Positions 8,831 through 18,275 of a stretch of 64,000 bases of DNA are shown piece after piece. The stretch is from the NCBI GenBank assembly GCA_016928865.1, contig JAFGJX010000070.1, forward strand, positions 1 through 64,000, read 5' to 3'. The DNA comes from Spirochaetota bacterium (lineage in GTDB: Bacteria; Spirochaetota; UBA4802; UBA5550). Numbering within the stretch: the first letter of the stretch is position 1; every line of letters starts with the position of its first letter. The notes beneath the pieces were generated by a model. It worked only from the letters and a program-made list of their open reading frames with translations, searched no databases and had not been told where the DNA came from. Made by a program: the position numbers and the translations under genes.

Positions 8831-11068
8831 ATGAGATTCTTAAGAAATCTTTTAGTGTGCCTGATTTTCATTCTTCTGTACAACTGCCCATCCTTTGGCG
8901 ATGAAATAATCCTCAACAACAACAAAATATTTGTAAAGAAGGGCTTTAACCGGAGCTGGATACTCGCCACCCCATCCCCCGTGGATGAATCATGGGTGGT
9001 CATTTACCCGCAAGAGAGATACAGAAGCATAAGAATGCAGGAGATGCCATTCAGCAAAGGAACATCAAGAAAATTCCTTTCAGTGAACAGATATCCTCCG
9101 GAAACATATACGGTTATCACCAGCTTTACGGTCAGTGATGCAGAGGATATTGAGCACCATTTCAGAGGTTTTTATACAGATTTGCTGGGGGAAAACTGGG
9201 CAATATATCTGAACGGTACATTGATTAAAAATGAAGTACATCTCGGCGCCGACAATACTATAGCGGAATACCGCTCATATCGCCATGTGCTGGTATATCT
9301 CAACCCACGGCTCCTGAAGACCGGGGAAAACATTCTGGCCTTTAAGATCATCGGAGATCCTAATAATAGCGATACAGGTTTCGCCATGAACACCCCGCTG
9401 GTTGTCGGAGATTACAGCAGGCTCGCCCGAAATAAAATGAGATTGATCCCCATGATGCTTGTCGTTGTATACCTCATGGCAGGTCTGTACCACCTGGTTA
9501 TATTTATCTTCAGGCGGAGTGAACGCCACAACCTTTTTTTCGCACTCTTCTCAATAATGCTGTTCATTTATTTTGTCTGCAGGACCAGTAATATCTATTA
9601 TATCCTGCCTGATTCCAAGTGGGCGATGCTGCTGGAGCTTTGTTCGCTTTTTTCCCTGTTCCCTTTCATCATGTATTACATGGAATGGATTCTCTTCGGC
9701 AGGATACGAACTTTTGTCCATGCGTACGGGATTTTTTGCGCTGTTTTGATTGTGGCGATTTTTTTCGTGCCGCACATCACAAGGATAGACCTTCTCAGAA
9801 TATGGCAGTATGGCGCTATACTACCCGTGCTCTATTTCATATTTTTCCAGATAGGTATGGCGTTTTTTCTTGCCGTACGTGATTACAGAAGAACGGGCGG
9901 TGGGGGTAATGTCGGGATGTGCAGGGCGCTCGTCCAAACATTCGCCAATACCGTGCCGGGGAACCTGATGATCGGTGGACTGGTCACTGTTGCCTGTGCT
10001 GTTTTTGACGTGCTTGACGCGCTCTATTTCTCAACAGGAGTAGTGCTGACAAATTATGGATTTCTCTTTTTTGTCATCGGCGTCACCTTCGTCCTGTCTC
10101 ATCGTTTTGTTTATCTTTACAGCGAAATCGACGGCCTCACCATAGAATTGCGGCAGAAATCGAGCGATCTGAGCGAGACCAGGGTCAAATACGGCATCTC
10201 GCAGGAAAAATATCGCATGCTGGTAGAGGGTTCTTCCGACATCATCTTCTCTCTTGACGAGAAATTCAGGTTTATTACAGCAAACAGGAGAATGCGCGAG
10301 CTGGTGCGTCTTGATGACAGGGCATTTGGCATGAAAACACTTTTTGACGTACTCCATGAAACTGACCAGCGGTCGGTGACAATCCAGTTTATACAGAACA
10401 AGATGGAGCAGTTTATCGCGGACAAAAAACCTCTCAACATGAAGCTTGATTTTCGCACTCCTTACGGGAATGAGCCGACATCGCTTCAGGTGCGACTGGA
10501 ATATATCAATATCGAAGGGAGAAATGAGATATTCGGACGGGGAACGGGCGTCTCTGAAGACATGCTGAGCCAGTATCTTGAGGACGAGCGTCAGCATTAT
10601 CGCATCGGCAACCTGCTTCTGGTCGCTGACGACCTGAGTTTCCGGCTTACACGCAATCTCGAGCGGTTCATCGATAAGCGGGAATTGAATCTCCTCAGAA
10701 TGGCGCTCAGGGAGATTATTATAAACGCGATCGAGCATGGCAATCTCGCCATAACATTCGATGAGAAGACCAGGGAAACGCTTGACGGCGATTATTTTAC
10801 GTACCTCAACAGGCGACAGAAAGACCCCCGGTACAGAGACAGGACGGTTGACATCCAGTACCAGGTTGACGCTGATAGAGTTGAGTACACCGTCACCGAC
10901 GAGGGCTCAGGATTCGACTATGGTAAATTTTTACGCGACGAGGTGGATGTGAACGAATCCATGCTGCCGCATGGACGCGGAATCACTCTCGCTAAAAACG
11001 TTTTTGACGAGCTTCGCTATAATGAACTGGGCAACATCGTCACGCTTGTTAAATGGTTTAAAAAATAG
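8831..11068 (+). CDS. 7TM-DISM sensor with PAS and HATPase domains
   Basis: A membrane signalling protein of 745 residues. A signal peptide (about 1-24) precedes a periplasmic jelly-roll-like sensor (about 25-200) and seven hydrophobic segments (about 205-425) of the 7TMR-DISM type. The cytoplasmic part has a short coiled stretch, a PAS domain (about 455-570, beginning YRMLVEGSSDIIFSLD) and a GHKL ATPase (about 600-740) with N-box EIIINAIEHGN and G-box motifs DEGSGFDYG and GRGITLAKN. No phosphoacceptor histidine domain is obvious, so it resembles RsbW/SpoIIAB-type kinases more than classical histidine kinases. The ATG at 8831 is preferred over an upstream GTG at 8810 because GCAGGA lies at suitable spacing. 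Confidence 0.85.
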   Translation: MRFLRNLLVCLIFILLYNCPSFGDEIILNNNKIFVKKGFNRSWILATPSPVDESWVVIYPQERYRSIRMQEMPFSKGTSRKFLSVNRYPPETYTVITSFTVSDAEDIEHHFRGFYTDLLGENWAIYLNGTLIKNEVHLGADNTIAEYRSYRHVLVYLNPRLLKTGENILAFKIIGDPNNSDTGFAMNTPLVVGDYSRLARNKMRLIPMMLVVVYLMAGLYHLVIFIFRRSERHNLFFALFSIMLFIYFVCRTSNIYYILPDSKWAMLLELCSLFSLFPFIMYYMEWILFGRIRTFVHAYGIFCAVLIVAIFFVPHITRIDLLRIWQYGAILPVLYFIFFQIGMAFFLAVRDYRRTGGGGNVGMCRALVQTFANTVPGNLMIGGLVTVACAVFDVLDALYFSTGVVLTNYGFLFFVIGVTFVLSHRFVYLYSEIDGLTIELRQKSSDLSETRVKYGISQEKYRMLVEGSSDIIFSLDEKFRFITANRRMRELVRLDDRAFGMKTLFDVLHETDQRSVTIQFIQNKMEQFIADKKPLNMKLDFRTPYGNEPTSLQVRLEYINIEGRNEIFGRGTGVSEDMLSQYLEDERQHYRIGNLLLVADDLSFRLTRNLERFIDKRELNLLRMALREIIINAIEHGNLAITFDEKTRETLDGDYFTYLNRRQKDPRYRDRTVDIQYQVDADRVEYTVTDEGSGFDYGKFLRDEVDVNESMLPHGRGITLAKNVFDELRYNELGNIVTLVKWFKK

Positions 11069-11073
11069 GAATA

Positions 11074-11109
11074 AAAAAAGCCCGCGTCTGCTGCAGAGCG
11101 GGCTTTTTT
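11074..11109. terminator. Bidirectional rho-independent terminator
   Basis: AAAAAAGCCCGC (11074-11085) pairs perfectly with GCGGGCTTTTTT (11098-11109) around a 12-nt loop. It lies between two convergent genes and has T-tracts on both strands, so it can serve both. Confidence 0.9.
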
Positions 11110-11127
11110 GCTAAATTCCGTGATCGA

Positions 11128-12231
11128 CTATTTTTCAACAGTTTCAATCAGAGAATTCGGCGGGATGATGTCTACATACACGGTTAAGGTTGTGATGCCG
11201 GATATATTCCCAGCCTTGTCGATCGCGCGGGCATCAATCTGGTGCCTGCCGTTATTTTTGAACTCTATCTCTTTTGCATACGGAATGAAATCACCCTGGC
11301 CGTCCAGCCTGTAGAGGATAGTCGAAACTCCGGAATCCGCATCCTGCGCTGTTATCGTATATTTGGTATCGATCGTGGCGACATTCTGGTTGTTTATGGT
11401 CTGCATCTCCTTGTCCGGCTGTATCGCGACTGTAGGTGCGACCTCATCCACGACCAGGTTCACGATCGAGTCTTTCAGCTCGATTTCCTGTCCTGATTCG
11501 TCCAGCACGCGGAAGGAGAACAGCTCGGTCACGTTGCCGACATTGTCGATTCCCCTGGCCTTGAGATTTACCGTGCCGGTGGAAGGCATCCCGAACGGAG
11601 CTACATATTCCTGATAGGAACTCCCGTCTGTGGTATACTCGACCTTTTTTACTCCGGAAAGCGCATCGTTCGAGCTGATGCTGAACTGTACGTTTTTCTG
11701 GTAATAGATCTTGTCCCCGATTTTTTTGACAGGGCTGCTGGTGGTGATCACCATGGATGGGCCGGTATTGTCTACCGCGACATTGTATGCCTTTTCAGCT
11801 TCCTTGTTGCCGACCTTGTCGATGCCATAGTATTTGATCGTGTGGTATCCTTCTTCTGCTATTGAAAAAGGGTCCTGATAGGTTGCAACGCCGCCTTCGT
11901 CAATTTTATACTCAATTCTGTCCATTTGAAGATCGTCGGTTGATGTTAATTTGAAATGGACTCTTGAATTAACGAAAATCGTCTTGCCGTCAGAATAAGT
12001 CATGGCATCCGCGGCGGCGATGGTGGTCTCACCCGTTGTGCCGGTGTATGACTCGGCGCTAGATGGCTCTTCAGCTTTAATATCGTCATTTAACGTCGAT
12101 TTGCTTTCATCAGGAGCATTTTCAATTTTATCAGGGTCGGTGGTGGAAGGATCGTCCTGAGAAAATGCCATGCTGGTCAACGAAAGCCCCAGAATAAGGC
12201 AAAAAGAAATAATTGAAAATCTTCTAAGCAT
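11128..12231 (-). CDS. Secreted protein with OmpL47-like beta repeats
   Basis: A 367-residue exported protein. A signal peptide (MLRRFSIISFCLILGLSLTS, cleavage near AFS-Q) is followed by a Ser/Thr/Asp/Glu-rich low-complexity segment (about 25-75) and at least three repeats of about 85-95 residues. Each repeat carries the pattern YxxDG...Y..PF......G.H.I....DK.GN, as in EEGYHTIKYYGIDKVGNKEA and GRHQIDARAIDKAGN. This is the pattern of OmpL47-type domains of Leptospira surface proteins. A surface or periplasmic role is inferred; no enzymatic motif is seen. It shares a bidirectional terminator with the upstream sensor gene. Confidence 0.75.
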   Translation of the reverse strand: MLRRFSIISFCLILGLSLTSMAFSQDDPSTTDPDKIENAPDESKSTLNDDIKAEEPSSAESYTGTTGETTIAAADAMTYSDGKTIFVNSRVHFKLTSTDDLQMDRIEYKIDEGGVATYQDPFSIAEEGYHTIKYYGIDKVGNKEAEKAYNVAVDNTGPSMVITTSSPVKKIGDKIYYQKNVQFSISSNDALSGVKKVEYTTDGSSYQEYVAPFGMPSTGTVNLKARGIDNVGNVTELFSFRVLDESGQEIELKDSIVNLVVDEVAPTVAIQPDKEMQTINNQNVATIDTKYTITAQDADSGVSTILYRLDGQGDFIPYAKEIEFKNNGRHQIDARAIDKAGNISGITTLTVYVDIIPPNSLIETVEK

Positions 12232-12482
12232 ACAGTACCTCCATTAGTTTATGTATGAGTAGACGCTTTTTTATTACAATTACCGTTAATAGAATGGTAT
12301 TAATAATTATTAATAGTTTAATGTCAATAGATATTTGGCATAAGACATAACAAATTTTTATTTTTATGGAAATTTACGGGTGTATATCGGGTCCGCATGT
12401 GACACCATGTTCGGCTTGACTTATCTCTGATGCCTGATAATCTGATGCCATATTAATCAAATAATTTAAAAGGAGATACCTT

Positions 12483-12983
12483 ATGATCGCACGGACAATC
12501 GCAGTGATTACGGTTTTATTATTTTTTATTTCAGGCGTGGCATACGCTCATCCCGGCAGACTCGATGCTGAAGGCGGGCATTTCGATCATCAGAAAAAAG
12601 AGTACCATTATCACAGGGACGGAAAGGTTGTCGCCGACAGATCTAAGTCATCCAGATATGATGAACTGGCCGACAAACACGAGCGATATGATGATGGAAA
12701 TAAAGTAAAAAAAAGCACCAAGAAGATTAAAAAAGATAGCAATGATGCAGAAAAAGAGAGTAAAATTACGAAGGACAAAAAAAAGAAAACAAAGAAAGAC
12801 AAGGACGCCGTTGAAAAGAAGAAAAAGGATAAGAGCGGTAAAAAAAAGGTAAAATCGAATACGAACAAAGATACTAAAGAAAAGAAAGTAGGGAAGAAAG
12901 ATACCAAGAAAAAATCCATAAAAAAGACGGCCAGCAAGAAAAAGTCGTCTAAAGAGAAAAAAGTGAAGTCACAAAAAAAATAA
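12483..12983 (+). CDS. Exported YHYH-motif protein with lysine-rich tail
   Basis: A 166-residue protein with a signal peptide ending near VAYA, then HPGRLDAEGGHFDHQKKEYHYH, a compact His-rich module of the type found in YHYH/excalibur-like exported proteins. From about residue 75 to the end nearly every second residue is lysine, mixed with Ser, Thr, Asp and Glu, resembling a histone H1 tail. An AAGGAG ribosome site precedes the ATG. A basic tail on an exported protein could bind anionic envelope polymers, nucleic acid or polyphosphate; the sequence does not decide between these. It is flanked by its own terminator. Confidence 0.75.
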   Translation: MIARTIAVITVLLFFISGVAYAHPGRLDAEGGHFDHQKKEYHYHRDGKVVADRSKSSRYDELADKHERYDDGNKVKKSTKKIKKDSNDAEKESKITKDKKKKTKKDKDAVEKKKKDKSGKKKVKSNTNKDTKEKKVGKKDTKKKSIKKTASKKKSSKEKKVKSQKK

Positions 12984-13010
12984 TCGGACGCGCTGAAATC
13001 GAAAATCGAT

Positions 13011-13043
13011 AAAAATAGCGGAGCCGCCGGCCCCGCTATTTTT
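13011..13043. terminator. Bidirectional rho-independent terminator
   Basis: AAAAATAGCGG (13011-13021) and CCGCTATTTTT (13033-13043) form a perfect 11-bp stem with a GC-rich 11-nt loop between two convergent genes. A/T tracts at the stem base fit termination in both directions. Confidence 0.85.
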
Positions 13044-13054
13044 AGAATAATACG

Positions 13055-14236
13055 TCAATCGCACTTCTGAAGAATCGCGCCATACGGTATTTTTAATAGA
13101 ATCGGCTGGTATATGGCCGGATGAATATATATGGCATAGATGGCATCTCCCGTATGGAAAATCTCCTTGCCAGAGTAATAGAACATGTTTGGCCGCGATG
13201 CAATCTGCGGCAGGGAAGCAGGCGTGTAAACAACGCGCGGCCTGGCATTTTTAAGCTGCCGGAAGTCCTTAAAACACACCATTTTGATTGTTCCGTCAAG
13301 ACTGCAATAGATGACTACATAGCGTTTCAGAAATTCATTGTAGGAAAGGGAAAGCTCGCCCATTACATCATCAATGAACGGGTGAGCATCATGCAGATTG
13401 CGCGACCAGGCGCCCCGCGCATCAAGAAATTCGTATGCGGCGCGGATTTTTATCGATGATGCAGGTACTTTGGCGATGTATGCCGGCACGCGTCCACCGG
13501 AGGCCGGGCCGTGGCCGATAAGGTAGAGCGAATCGCCAATCCGTATAACAGAATCGCCAAAGACCGGGTCGCCGCCGCTGAAAAGCTTCACGGTCCTCCT
13601 GAAGCCTACCGGGTCGCCCGCCTTCCATGAGGGCGGCTTGCGCCATTCCGCGAGTCCGACCCCCATGACGCGTATGGGCATAAGGTTCCCCTCGCTTCCG
13701 GTGATATTTTTGTTGATGTAGACAATGATATAATATACGTATACCGTGGAGTCGAGCTGAATGCCGTCAATGGCCCAGAAACGCCAGACCTGAGGATCTT
13801 CTCCGGGAAAAGGCTTGATGAATTGGGCAACCCTTTCTTTTTCTTTATAGAAAGTGAACTCGAGCGATGCCACGGTCTGATCGTCCGGGACGGGCGAGAA
13901 GGCGAGGGAATTGCTGATCATGCCCTTCATAACGGCGGTATCTTCAAATGTCGAGTTGACAGAAAGGTCTCCCTTCCATGAGCCGAGGATCGTGTCGCCG
14001 AAGGTCCACATCATGGTGTCGCCGAGGGATATCGGGGTGCAGCCATCCTGTCCCAGGACACTCATCTTTCTGCTTTCGCCGAATATTCCCATATTGCGGA
14101 TCTTTTCCGGCCGATCGCAGGAGAGGAATATACTAATCAGGATTAATAGAATAAGGGATTGCGCTGCAAGATATGTTGAAGGGTTTCGTTCTTTCATGAC
14201 CAATGTCAACGCCATAACGCAGTAGTTATTATTCAT
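13055..14236 (-). CDS. DUF4185-like lipoprotein
   Basis: A 393-residue predicted lipoprotein. The N-terminal hydrophobic stretch LILLILISIFLSC contains a lipobox, making the Cys of SCDRPEK the likely lipidated residue. The body has the DUF4185 signature LGDTMMWTFGDTI and later RIGDSLYLIG, suggesting a five-bladed propeller related to glycoside-acting proteins; activity is unknown. The start at 14236 gives a long N-terminus; an internal ATG at 14197 (MKERNPS) gives a more typical lipoprotein signal. Neither has a strong ribosome site. Confidence 0.65.
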   Translation of the reverse strand: MNNNYCVMALTLVMKERNPSTYLAAQSLILLILISIFLSCDRPEKIRNMGIFGESRKMSVLGQDGCTPISLGDTMMWTFGDTILGSWKGDLSVNSTFEDTAVMKGMISNSLAFSPVPDDQTVASLEFTFYKEKERVAQFIKPFPGEDPQVWRFWAIDGIQLDSTVYVYYIIVYINKNITGSEGNLMPIRVMGVGLAEWRKPPSWKAGDPVGFRRTVKLFSGGDPVFGDSVIRIGDSLYLIGHGPASGGRVPAYIAKVPASSIKIRAAYEFLDARGAWSRNLHDAHPFIDDVMGELSLSYNEFLKRYVVIYCSLDGTIKMVCFKDFRQLKNARPRVVYTPASLPQIASRPNMFYYSGKEIFHTGDAIYAIYIHPAIYQPILLKIPYGAILQKCD

Positions 14237-14362
14237 GATCTTGCAGAACGGTCAAGAATATTATGAGTGCAGTATAAATCAATCTTGACAAAAACCGCGG
14301 ATGACATGTATCCCGAAAAGCCAGTGGTATTGACTCTGCGAGATGGATGAGACGTGCACGAT

Positions 14363-15580
14363 ATGAAAAAAAAGGTCGTCGTAACCGGAATTAATATTAT
14401 ATCCTCCCTCGGATTGAATATGGAGGAGAACTGGATCAATCTTAAGGCCGGGAAAAGCGGTGTCAGGACAATTGACCTGTTCGATCCTTCGGATTGCGAA
14501 ACACGCATAGCAGCTCAGGTCCCTTCCGGATTCGATGCGTACGCGTCACGTTTAATTAAGAAGCGCCTGTCAGGCCAGATGACCAGGGTTACACGCATGG
14601 CATACGTATGCGCTGTTGAGGCGATTGATAGATCGCGTTGTCTGGATTTTTCACGGAATGATCGCAGCCGGTGCGCTGTCATCATAGGGGCAGTGTCAGC
14701 GGGAAATTCAAGTGTTGAAACCGGAACGACAGAAAAAAATCGTATAATTAAAAACATGAGCAATGCAATTCCGGCATGGATATCGCTCCGCTACGGATTG
14801 GAAGGACCCAATTTCACGGTAAATACGGCGTGCGCCTCATCATCATACGCCGTAACGATTGGATACGAGATGATCCGGAACGGCACCGCTGATCTCGTGA
14901 TCACCGGCGGCGTCGATTCGACGATAAATCCCGAAGAGATCAAAGGCTTCAACGAGCTCTATGCACTGAGTGTTAGAAATCATGAGCCGGAACGGGCGAG
15001 CAGGCCGTTTACCCGTGACCGTGACGGCTTTGTTATCGGCGAAGGAGCGGGAATTATTATTCTTGAATCCGAGAAGACAGCGCGGGCGAGGGGAGCCGCC
15101 ATCCTTGCTGAAGTCGCCGGTTATGCCATCACCAGCGAGGCGTATAATATCATGGCGCCCAAAAAGGATGGAGAGGGGATGGCGGTCACCATGAGGCAGG
15201 CGCTCGAAAAATCGGGAATTGCCCCGGAGCGCGTGGATTACATCAATGCTCACGGGACCGGGACCCCGCTGAATGACCTGTATGAGACCATGGCCATCAA
15301 GAGTGTTTTTGGCGCCGGCGCACCCTCCATACCGGTTTCTTCGTCGAAATCGATGATCGGGCACACCATCGCGGCGGCAGGCGCCATTGAAGCCGCTATC
15401 ACCGTCATGAGCATCAGGGAACAGGTTATCACCCCGACGGTGAACCAGGATCTCCCTGACCCGTGCCTTGACCTGGATTTCGTGCCTAATTATTCGAGAC
15501 CCCACAAAATAAATGTTGCAATATCGAATTCTTTTGCTTTTGGTGGACACAATGCATGCATCGTATTTAAAAAATATTGA
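14363..15580 (+). CDS. Beta-ketoacyl-ACP synthase (KAS I/II, FabF-like)
   Basis: Condensing enzyme that extends an acyl chain on an acyl carrier protein with malonyl-ACP. The full catalytic triad is visible: Cys in NTACASSS, His in NAHGTGTPLND and His in KSMIGHTIAAAGAIEA. Length (about 405 residues) fits FabF or type II polyketide ketosynthases. The ATG at 14363 is preferred to the GTG at 14354 because GATGAG lies about 11 bases upstream of it. It heads a plus-strand run with an acyl carrier protein, an acyltransferase and a radical SAM enzyme. That setting and the absence of fabD/fabG neighbours suggest a specialised pathway rather than housekeeping fatty-acid synthesis. Confidence 0.9.
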   Translation: MKKKVVVTGINIISSLGLNMEENWINLKAGKSGVRTIDLFDPSDCETRIAAQVPSGFDAYASRLIKKRLSGQMTRVTRMAYVCAVEAIDRSRCLDFSRNDRSRCAVIIGAVSAGNSSVETGTTEKNRIIKNMSNAIPAWISLRYGLEGPNFTVNTACASSSYAVTIGYEMIRNGTADLVITGGVDSTINPEEIKGFNELYALSVRNHEPERASRPFTRDRDGFVIGEGAGIIILESEKTARARGAAILAEVAGYAITSEAYNIMAPKKDGEGMAVTMRQALEKSGIAPERVDYINAHGTGTPLNDLYETMAIKSVFGAGAPSIPVSSSKSMIGHTIAAAGAIEAAITVMSIREQVITPTVNQDLPDPCLDLDFVPNYSRPHKINVAISNSFAFGGHNACIVFKKY

Positions 15581-15644
15581 CAGGGCCGCGGTGTCCGGTA
15601 TGAACGTTTCCGGACGATTACCGTACTAATGCAGGGAGCGTGTT

Positions 15645-15950
15645 ATGGCGAAAATTGAGAGCGGCACCAGAGAAGAGGTGCGCAGGCTGGTTTACGAATT
15701 TTTTTCAGAGGAGTGCGAGGTGCCCGTCGATCAGCTGAATGACGGGACCAATGTGATCAGGGACCTGGAAGGGGACTCGCTCATGTTTCTCGAGCTCCTC
15801 GAAGTTTTCAAGAAAAAATACGGACTGAATGTAGAGCTTAAGACCGTGGGAAAATATGTCGTGAAGCACCCGGCGGAAACAATTGGCGCTATCATCGCCA
15901 TGACAATGCTTATTATCGAGCACGAGAACAGGATAGCGGAGCTCGACTGA
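15645..15950 (+). CDS. Acyl carrier protein 1
   Basis: A 101-residue carrier protein holding growing acyl chains on a phosphopantetheine arm. The attachment Ser lies in EGDSLMFLELLEVF (about residue 46), the DSL motif of ACPs. The C-terminal helix is longer than in FabF-partner ACPs. AGGGAG precedes the ATG. It sits 64 bp after the ketosynthase and 19 bp before the acyltransferase, so it is the probable dedicated carrier of this locus. Confidence 0.9.
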   Translation: MAKIESGTREEVRRLVYEFFSEECEVPVDQLNDGTNVIRDLEGDSLMFLELLEVFKKKYGLNVELKTVGKYVVKHPAETIGAIIAMTMLIIEHENRIAELD

Positions 15951-15969
15951 CCGGGACCGGGGGCTTATT

Positions 15970-16929
15970 TTGGAAAGAAAAAAAACAGCGGCGATTTTTC
16001 CTGCTTTCGGATGCAGATACCTTGGCTCAGAAAAAGAGATTCTGAATTCGATGTCGGGCGACCTTCGAGAATTGCTGTCGCGCGCCGAGGCGGCCGTTGA
16101 CTTCGACAGGGTTGAGTTCGAGCGGCGGGATAGTGGAGATTTTGAGGACGAGTTGCAGTCCCAGTACGCGGCCTACATAATAAGCTGCGCACTGTCAAAT
16201 ATCCTGAAACGAAGCGGTATACGCATCGATTACGCGGCCGGCTACAGCATGGGACTGTATGCGGCGCTGTTTCATGCCGAATCCGTTGCGTTCGAGCAGG
16301 GACTCGACCTGATAACTGTCGCATATGAAATGATACGCAGTGCGGCAACCGGCATCGATTTCGGCACCGGAGTAATCTCCGGACTCGACAATGGCGACAT
16401 CCGTTCGATAGTGTCCCGGCGAAAAGACCTGGAGATAATTAATGTCAACAATCGGCACAGCTTCCTCATCGCCGGTTTTTCTTCATCTGTGACCCGGGCG
16501 CTGAAGACCGCGAAAAAAATGGGCGCGCTCAATACAAAATTCCTGGACCTCAAACTGCCGTATCACTCCACTGCAATGCGGGATGTTTCGCGGGAGTTTT
16601 ACGGCTATTGTTCCGGCATGCGTATATATGATCCGTCATGCTGCATTATTTCCACCGTGGATGCCCGTGAGATAACCTCATGGGAGGATGTCCTCGGCGA
16701 TCTTGCCGACAATATCTATCGCAATATCAACTGGCTCGCGGCGATGGAGCGTATGGTTTCAGCCGGGGTGGATGCCTTTGTCGAATGCGGGCCCGGGAAA
16801 AGCCTCTACCGAATTTCTCAGTTCATCGAAGGCGGCTTTTCCGTGTACCATCTCGCCATGCTTCAGGATCTCCTCGCTTCGGACCGGGTCTGCAGCCACG
16901 AGGACGCCCTGGACCTGCGGCGCGCATGA
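15970..16929 (+). CDS. Malonyl/acyl-transferase-like protein (FabD/AT family)
   Basis: A 319-residue protein of the FabD/polyketide AT fold that would load acyl or malonyl units from CoA onto ACP. The nucleophile elbow is AGYSMGLYAAL (GxSxG), the catalytic His lies in LPYHSTAM and the C-terminal ECGPGKSLYR motif is present. The expected N-terminal Gln of GQG is replaced (FPAFGCRY), an oddity that may alter the oxyanion hole. The start is TTG at 15970. It overlaps the next gene by four bases (ATGA). Whether it is a true acyltransferase for malonyl-CoA is inferred. Confidence 0.8.
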   Translation: MERKKTAAIFPAFGCRYLGSEKEILNSMSGDLRELLSRAEAAVDFDRVEFERRDSGDFEDELQSQYAAYIISCALSNILKRSGIRIDYAAGYSMGLYAALFHAESVAFEQGLDLITVAYEMIRSAATGIDFGTGVISGLDNGDIRSIVSRRKDLEIINVNNRHSFLIAGFSSSVTRALKTAKKMGALNTKFLDLKLPYHSTAMRDVSREFYGYCSGMRIYDPSCCIISTVDAREITSWEDVLGDLADNIYRNINWLAAMERMVSAGVDAFVECGPGKSLYRISQFIEGGFSVYHLAMLQDLLASDRVCSHEDALDLRRA

Positions 16930-18266
16930 AAATCCTTCTTGTTAACCCGCCCCGGTCACCCCACAATGGAATACTCGATTTCGCGCCGGAAGAGGCGAGG
17001 CCTTTTATTCATAAAAAGCTGATCGGACCGCCCCTCGGGCTTCTTACCATTGCCTCCGCGGCGCGCGATCACGATGTCCTTCTTCTTGACATGAAGGGCG
17101 AGTATGACCTTGATCCAGACGCGGCAGATCCGGAAACTCTTGTCGGAACATATCTGAAATCGTTTAACCCGGACATGGTGGGAGTGACCTTCATAGCTTC
17201 CGAGTTCAGCCAGGGTATCGAGATCTTCAGGTGGGCAAAGCGTCATGATCCACGCATCCTGACCGTCGCGGGCGGCCTGCATGCCACGGCATGTCCGGCT
17301 GATTTTAATGACGGTTCAGTTGATCTCGTGATACCCGGCCAGTGCGCCGATATATTCATGAATGCCGTCAGGGCGCATGAAGAGGGAAAAAATCCCGGGT
17401 CAGCGCCGGGTGTTTATGCAAAATCCGAGGGCGGCCTGGTTTTTTCCGGCAGGGCGGATCGCAGATGGGAGGCGGCCGGCAAGGACTTCATCATGCCGGA
17501 CCGGTCGCATCTCAGGCGATGGATATCGGCTTATCGCGCCGGAGGATCGCCTGATCCGAGCACCTATATTTTCACCTCGCTCGGGTGCCCGTACCGCTGC
17601 ACATTCTGCTCCATCTGGCCGCTCTTCGATGGACGCTACCACCAGCGGGACATCGAGAGCGTGATCGAAGAGCTGAAATCAATGGATGAATACCCGGTGG
17701 TTCGGTTTGCGGACGCGAACACGATAGTGAACGAGGACTTTATCAATGCGCTCTTCGACCGGATTGCGGAGGAGGGAATCAGGAAATTCTTCATCATGGA
17801 TATCCGGTTCGACACAGCGGTCAAGTATCCGGGACTTATCGAAAAGCTGGCCAGAAACGGGCTCAGGGTCGTGATCTGCGGCTTTGAGTCCTACCGCGAG
17901 GAGGAACTGCGCAGGTACCGGAAGGAAGCGCCGGCAAGGCTCATCGAAGAGGCCATATCGATCTTTCACGCGAACGGCATCATGGTGCGGGGAAACTACG
18001 TGATCCCCGCCGATTACACCCGGGACGACTTCAGCGCCATGGCTGACTATGCGGGGTCACACCGGGTGGTGTATGCCGGGTATACGATCCTGACGCCCAT
18101 GCCGGGAACGAGTTTTTACGAAAGCGTCCGGGAGCGGATCGTCGACCATGACCTTTCCCGATACAATTTCTTCAACTGCGTGTTCCGTACGGTCCTTCCA
18201 CTTGAGAAGTTCTATGAGAGCGTGGGCAGGCTCTGGCTTATCAAGGAAGGGACGGACGTTATCTGA
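16926..18266 (+). CDS. B12-binding-domain radical SAM protein 1
   Basis: A 446-residue enzyme with an N-terminal cobalamin-binding-like Rossmann domain (about 1-160, opening MKILLVNPP and PPLGLLTIASAA) and a radical SAM core. The [4Fe-4S] cysteines are in CPYRCTFC. Members of this class methylate unactivated carbons or remodel lipids. The frame is open upstream to 16680, but the ATG at 16926, overlapping the acyltransferase stop, begins the conserved domain. It is the last gene of the first plus-strand run, ending 10 bp before a convergent operon. Substrate is unknown; an ACP- or CoA-bound acyl chain is likely from context. Confidence 0.88.
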   Translation: MKILLVNPPRSPHNGILDFAPEEARPFIHKKLIGPPLGLLTIASAARDHDVLLLDMKGEYDLDPDAADPETLVGTYLKSFNPDMVGVTFIASEFSQGIEIFRWAKRHDPRILTVAGGLHATACPADFNDGSVDLVIPGQCADIFMNAVRAHEEGKNPGSAPGVYAKSEGGLVFSGRADRRWEAAGKDFIMPDRSHLRRWISAYRAGGSPDPSTYIFTSLGCPYRCTFCSIWPLFDGRYHQRDIESVIEELKSMDEYPVVRFADANTIVNEDFINALFDRIAEEGIRKFFIMDIRFDTAVKYPGLIEKLARNGLRVVICGFESYREEELRRYRKEAPARLIEEAISIFHANGIMVRGNYVIPADYTRDDFSAMADYAGSHRVVYAGYTILTPMPGTSFYESVRERIVDHDLSRYNFFNCVFRTVLPLEKFYESVGRLWLIKEGTDVI

Positions 18267-18275
18267 GGCATCCGG

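Noticed and set aside
12611-12937. Phe/Leu/Ser-rich ORF opposite the lysine-rich gene
   Set aside because: It is the antisense shadow of lysine codons (TTT/CTT runs).
16680-16925. N-terminal extension of radical SAM protein 1
   Set aside because: It overlaps the acyltransferase in another frame and is Arg/Pro-rich shadow coding; the domain begins at 16926.
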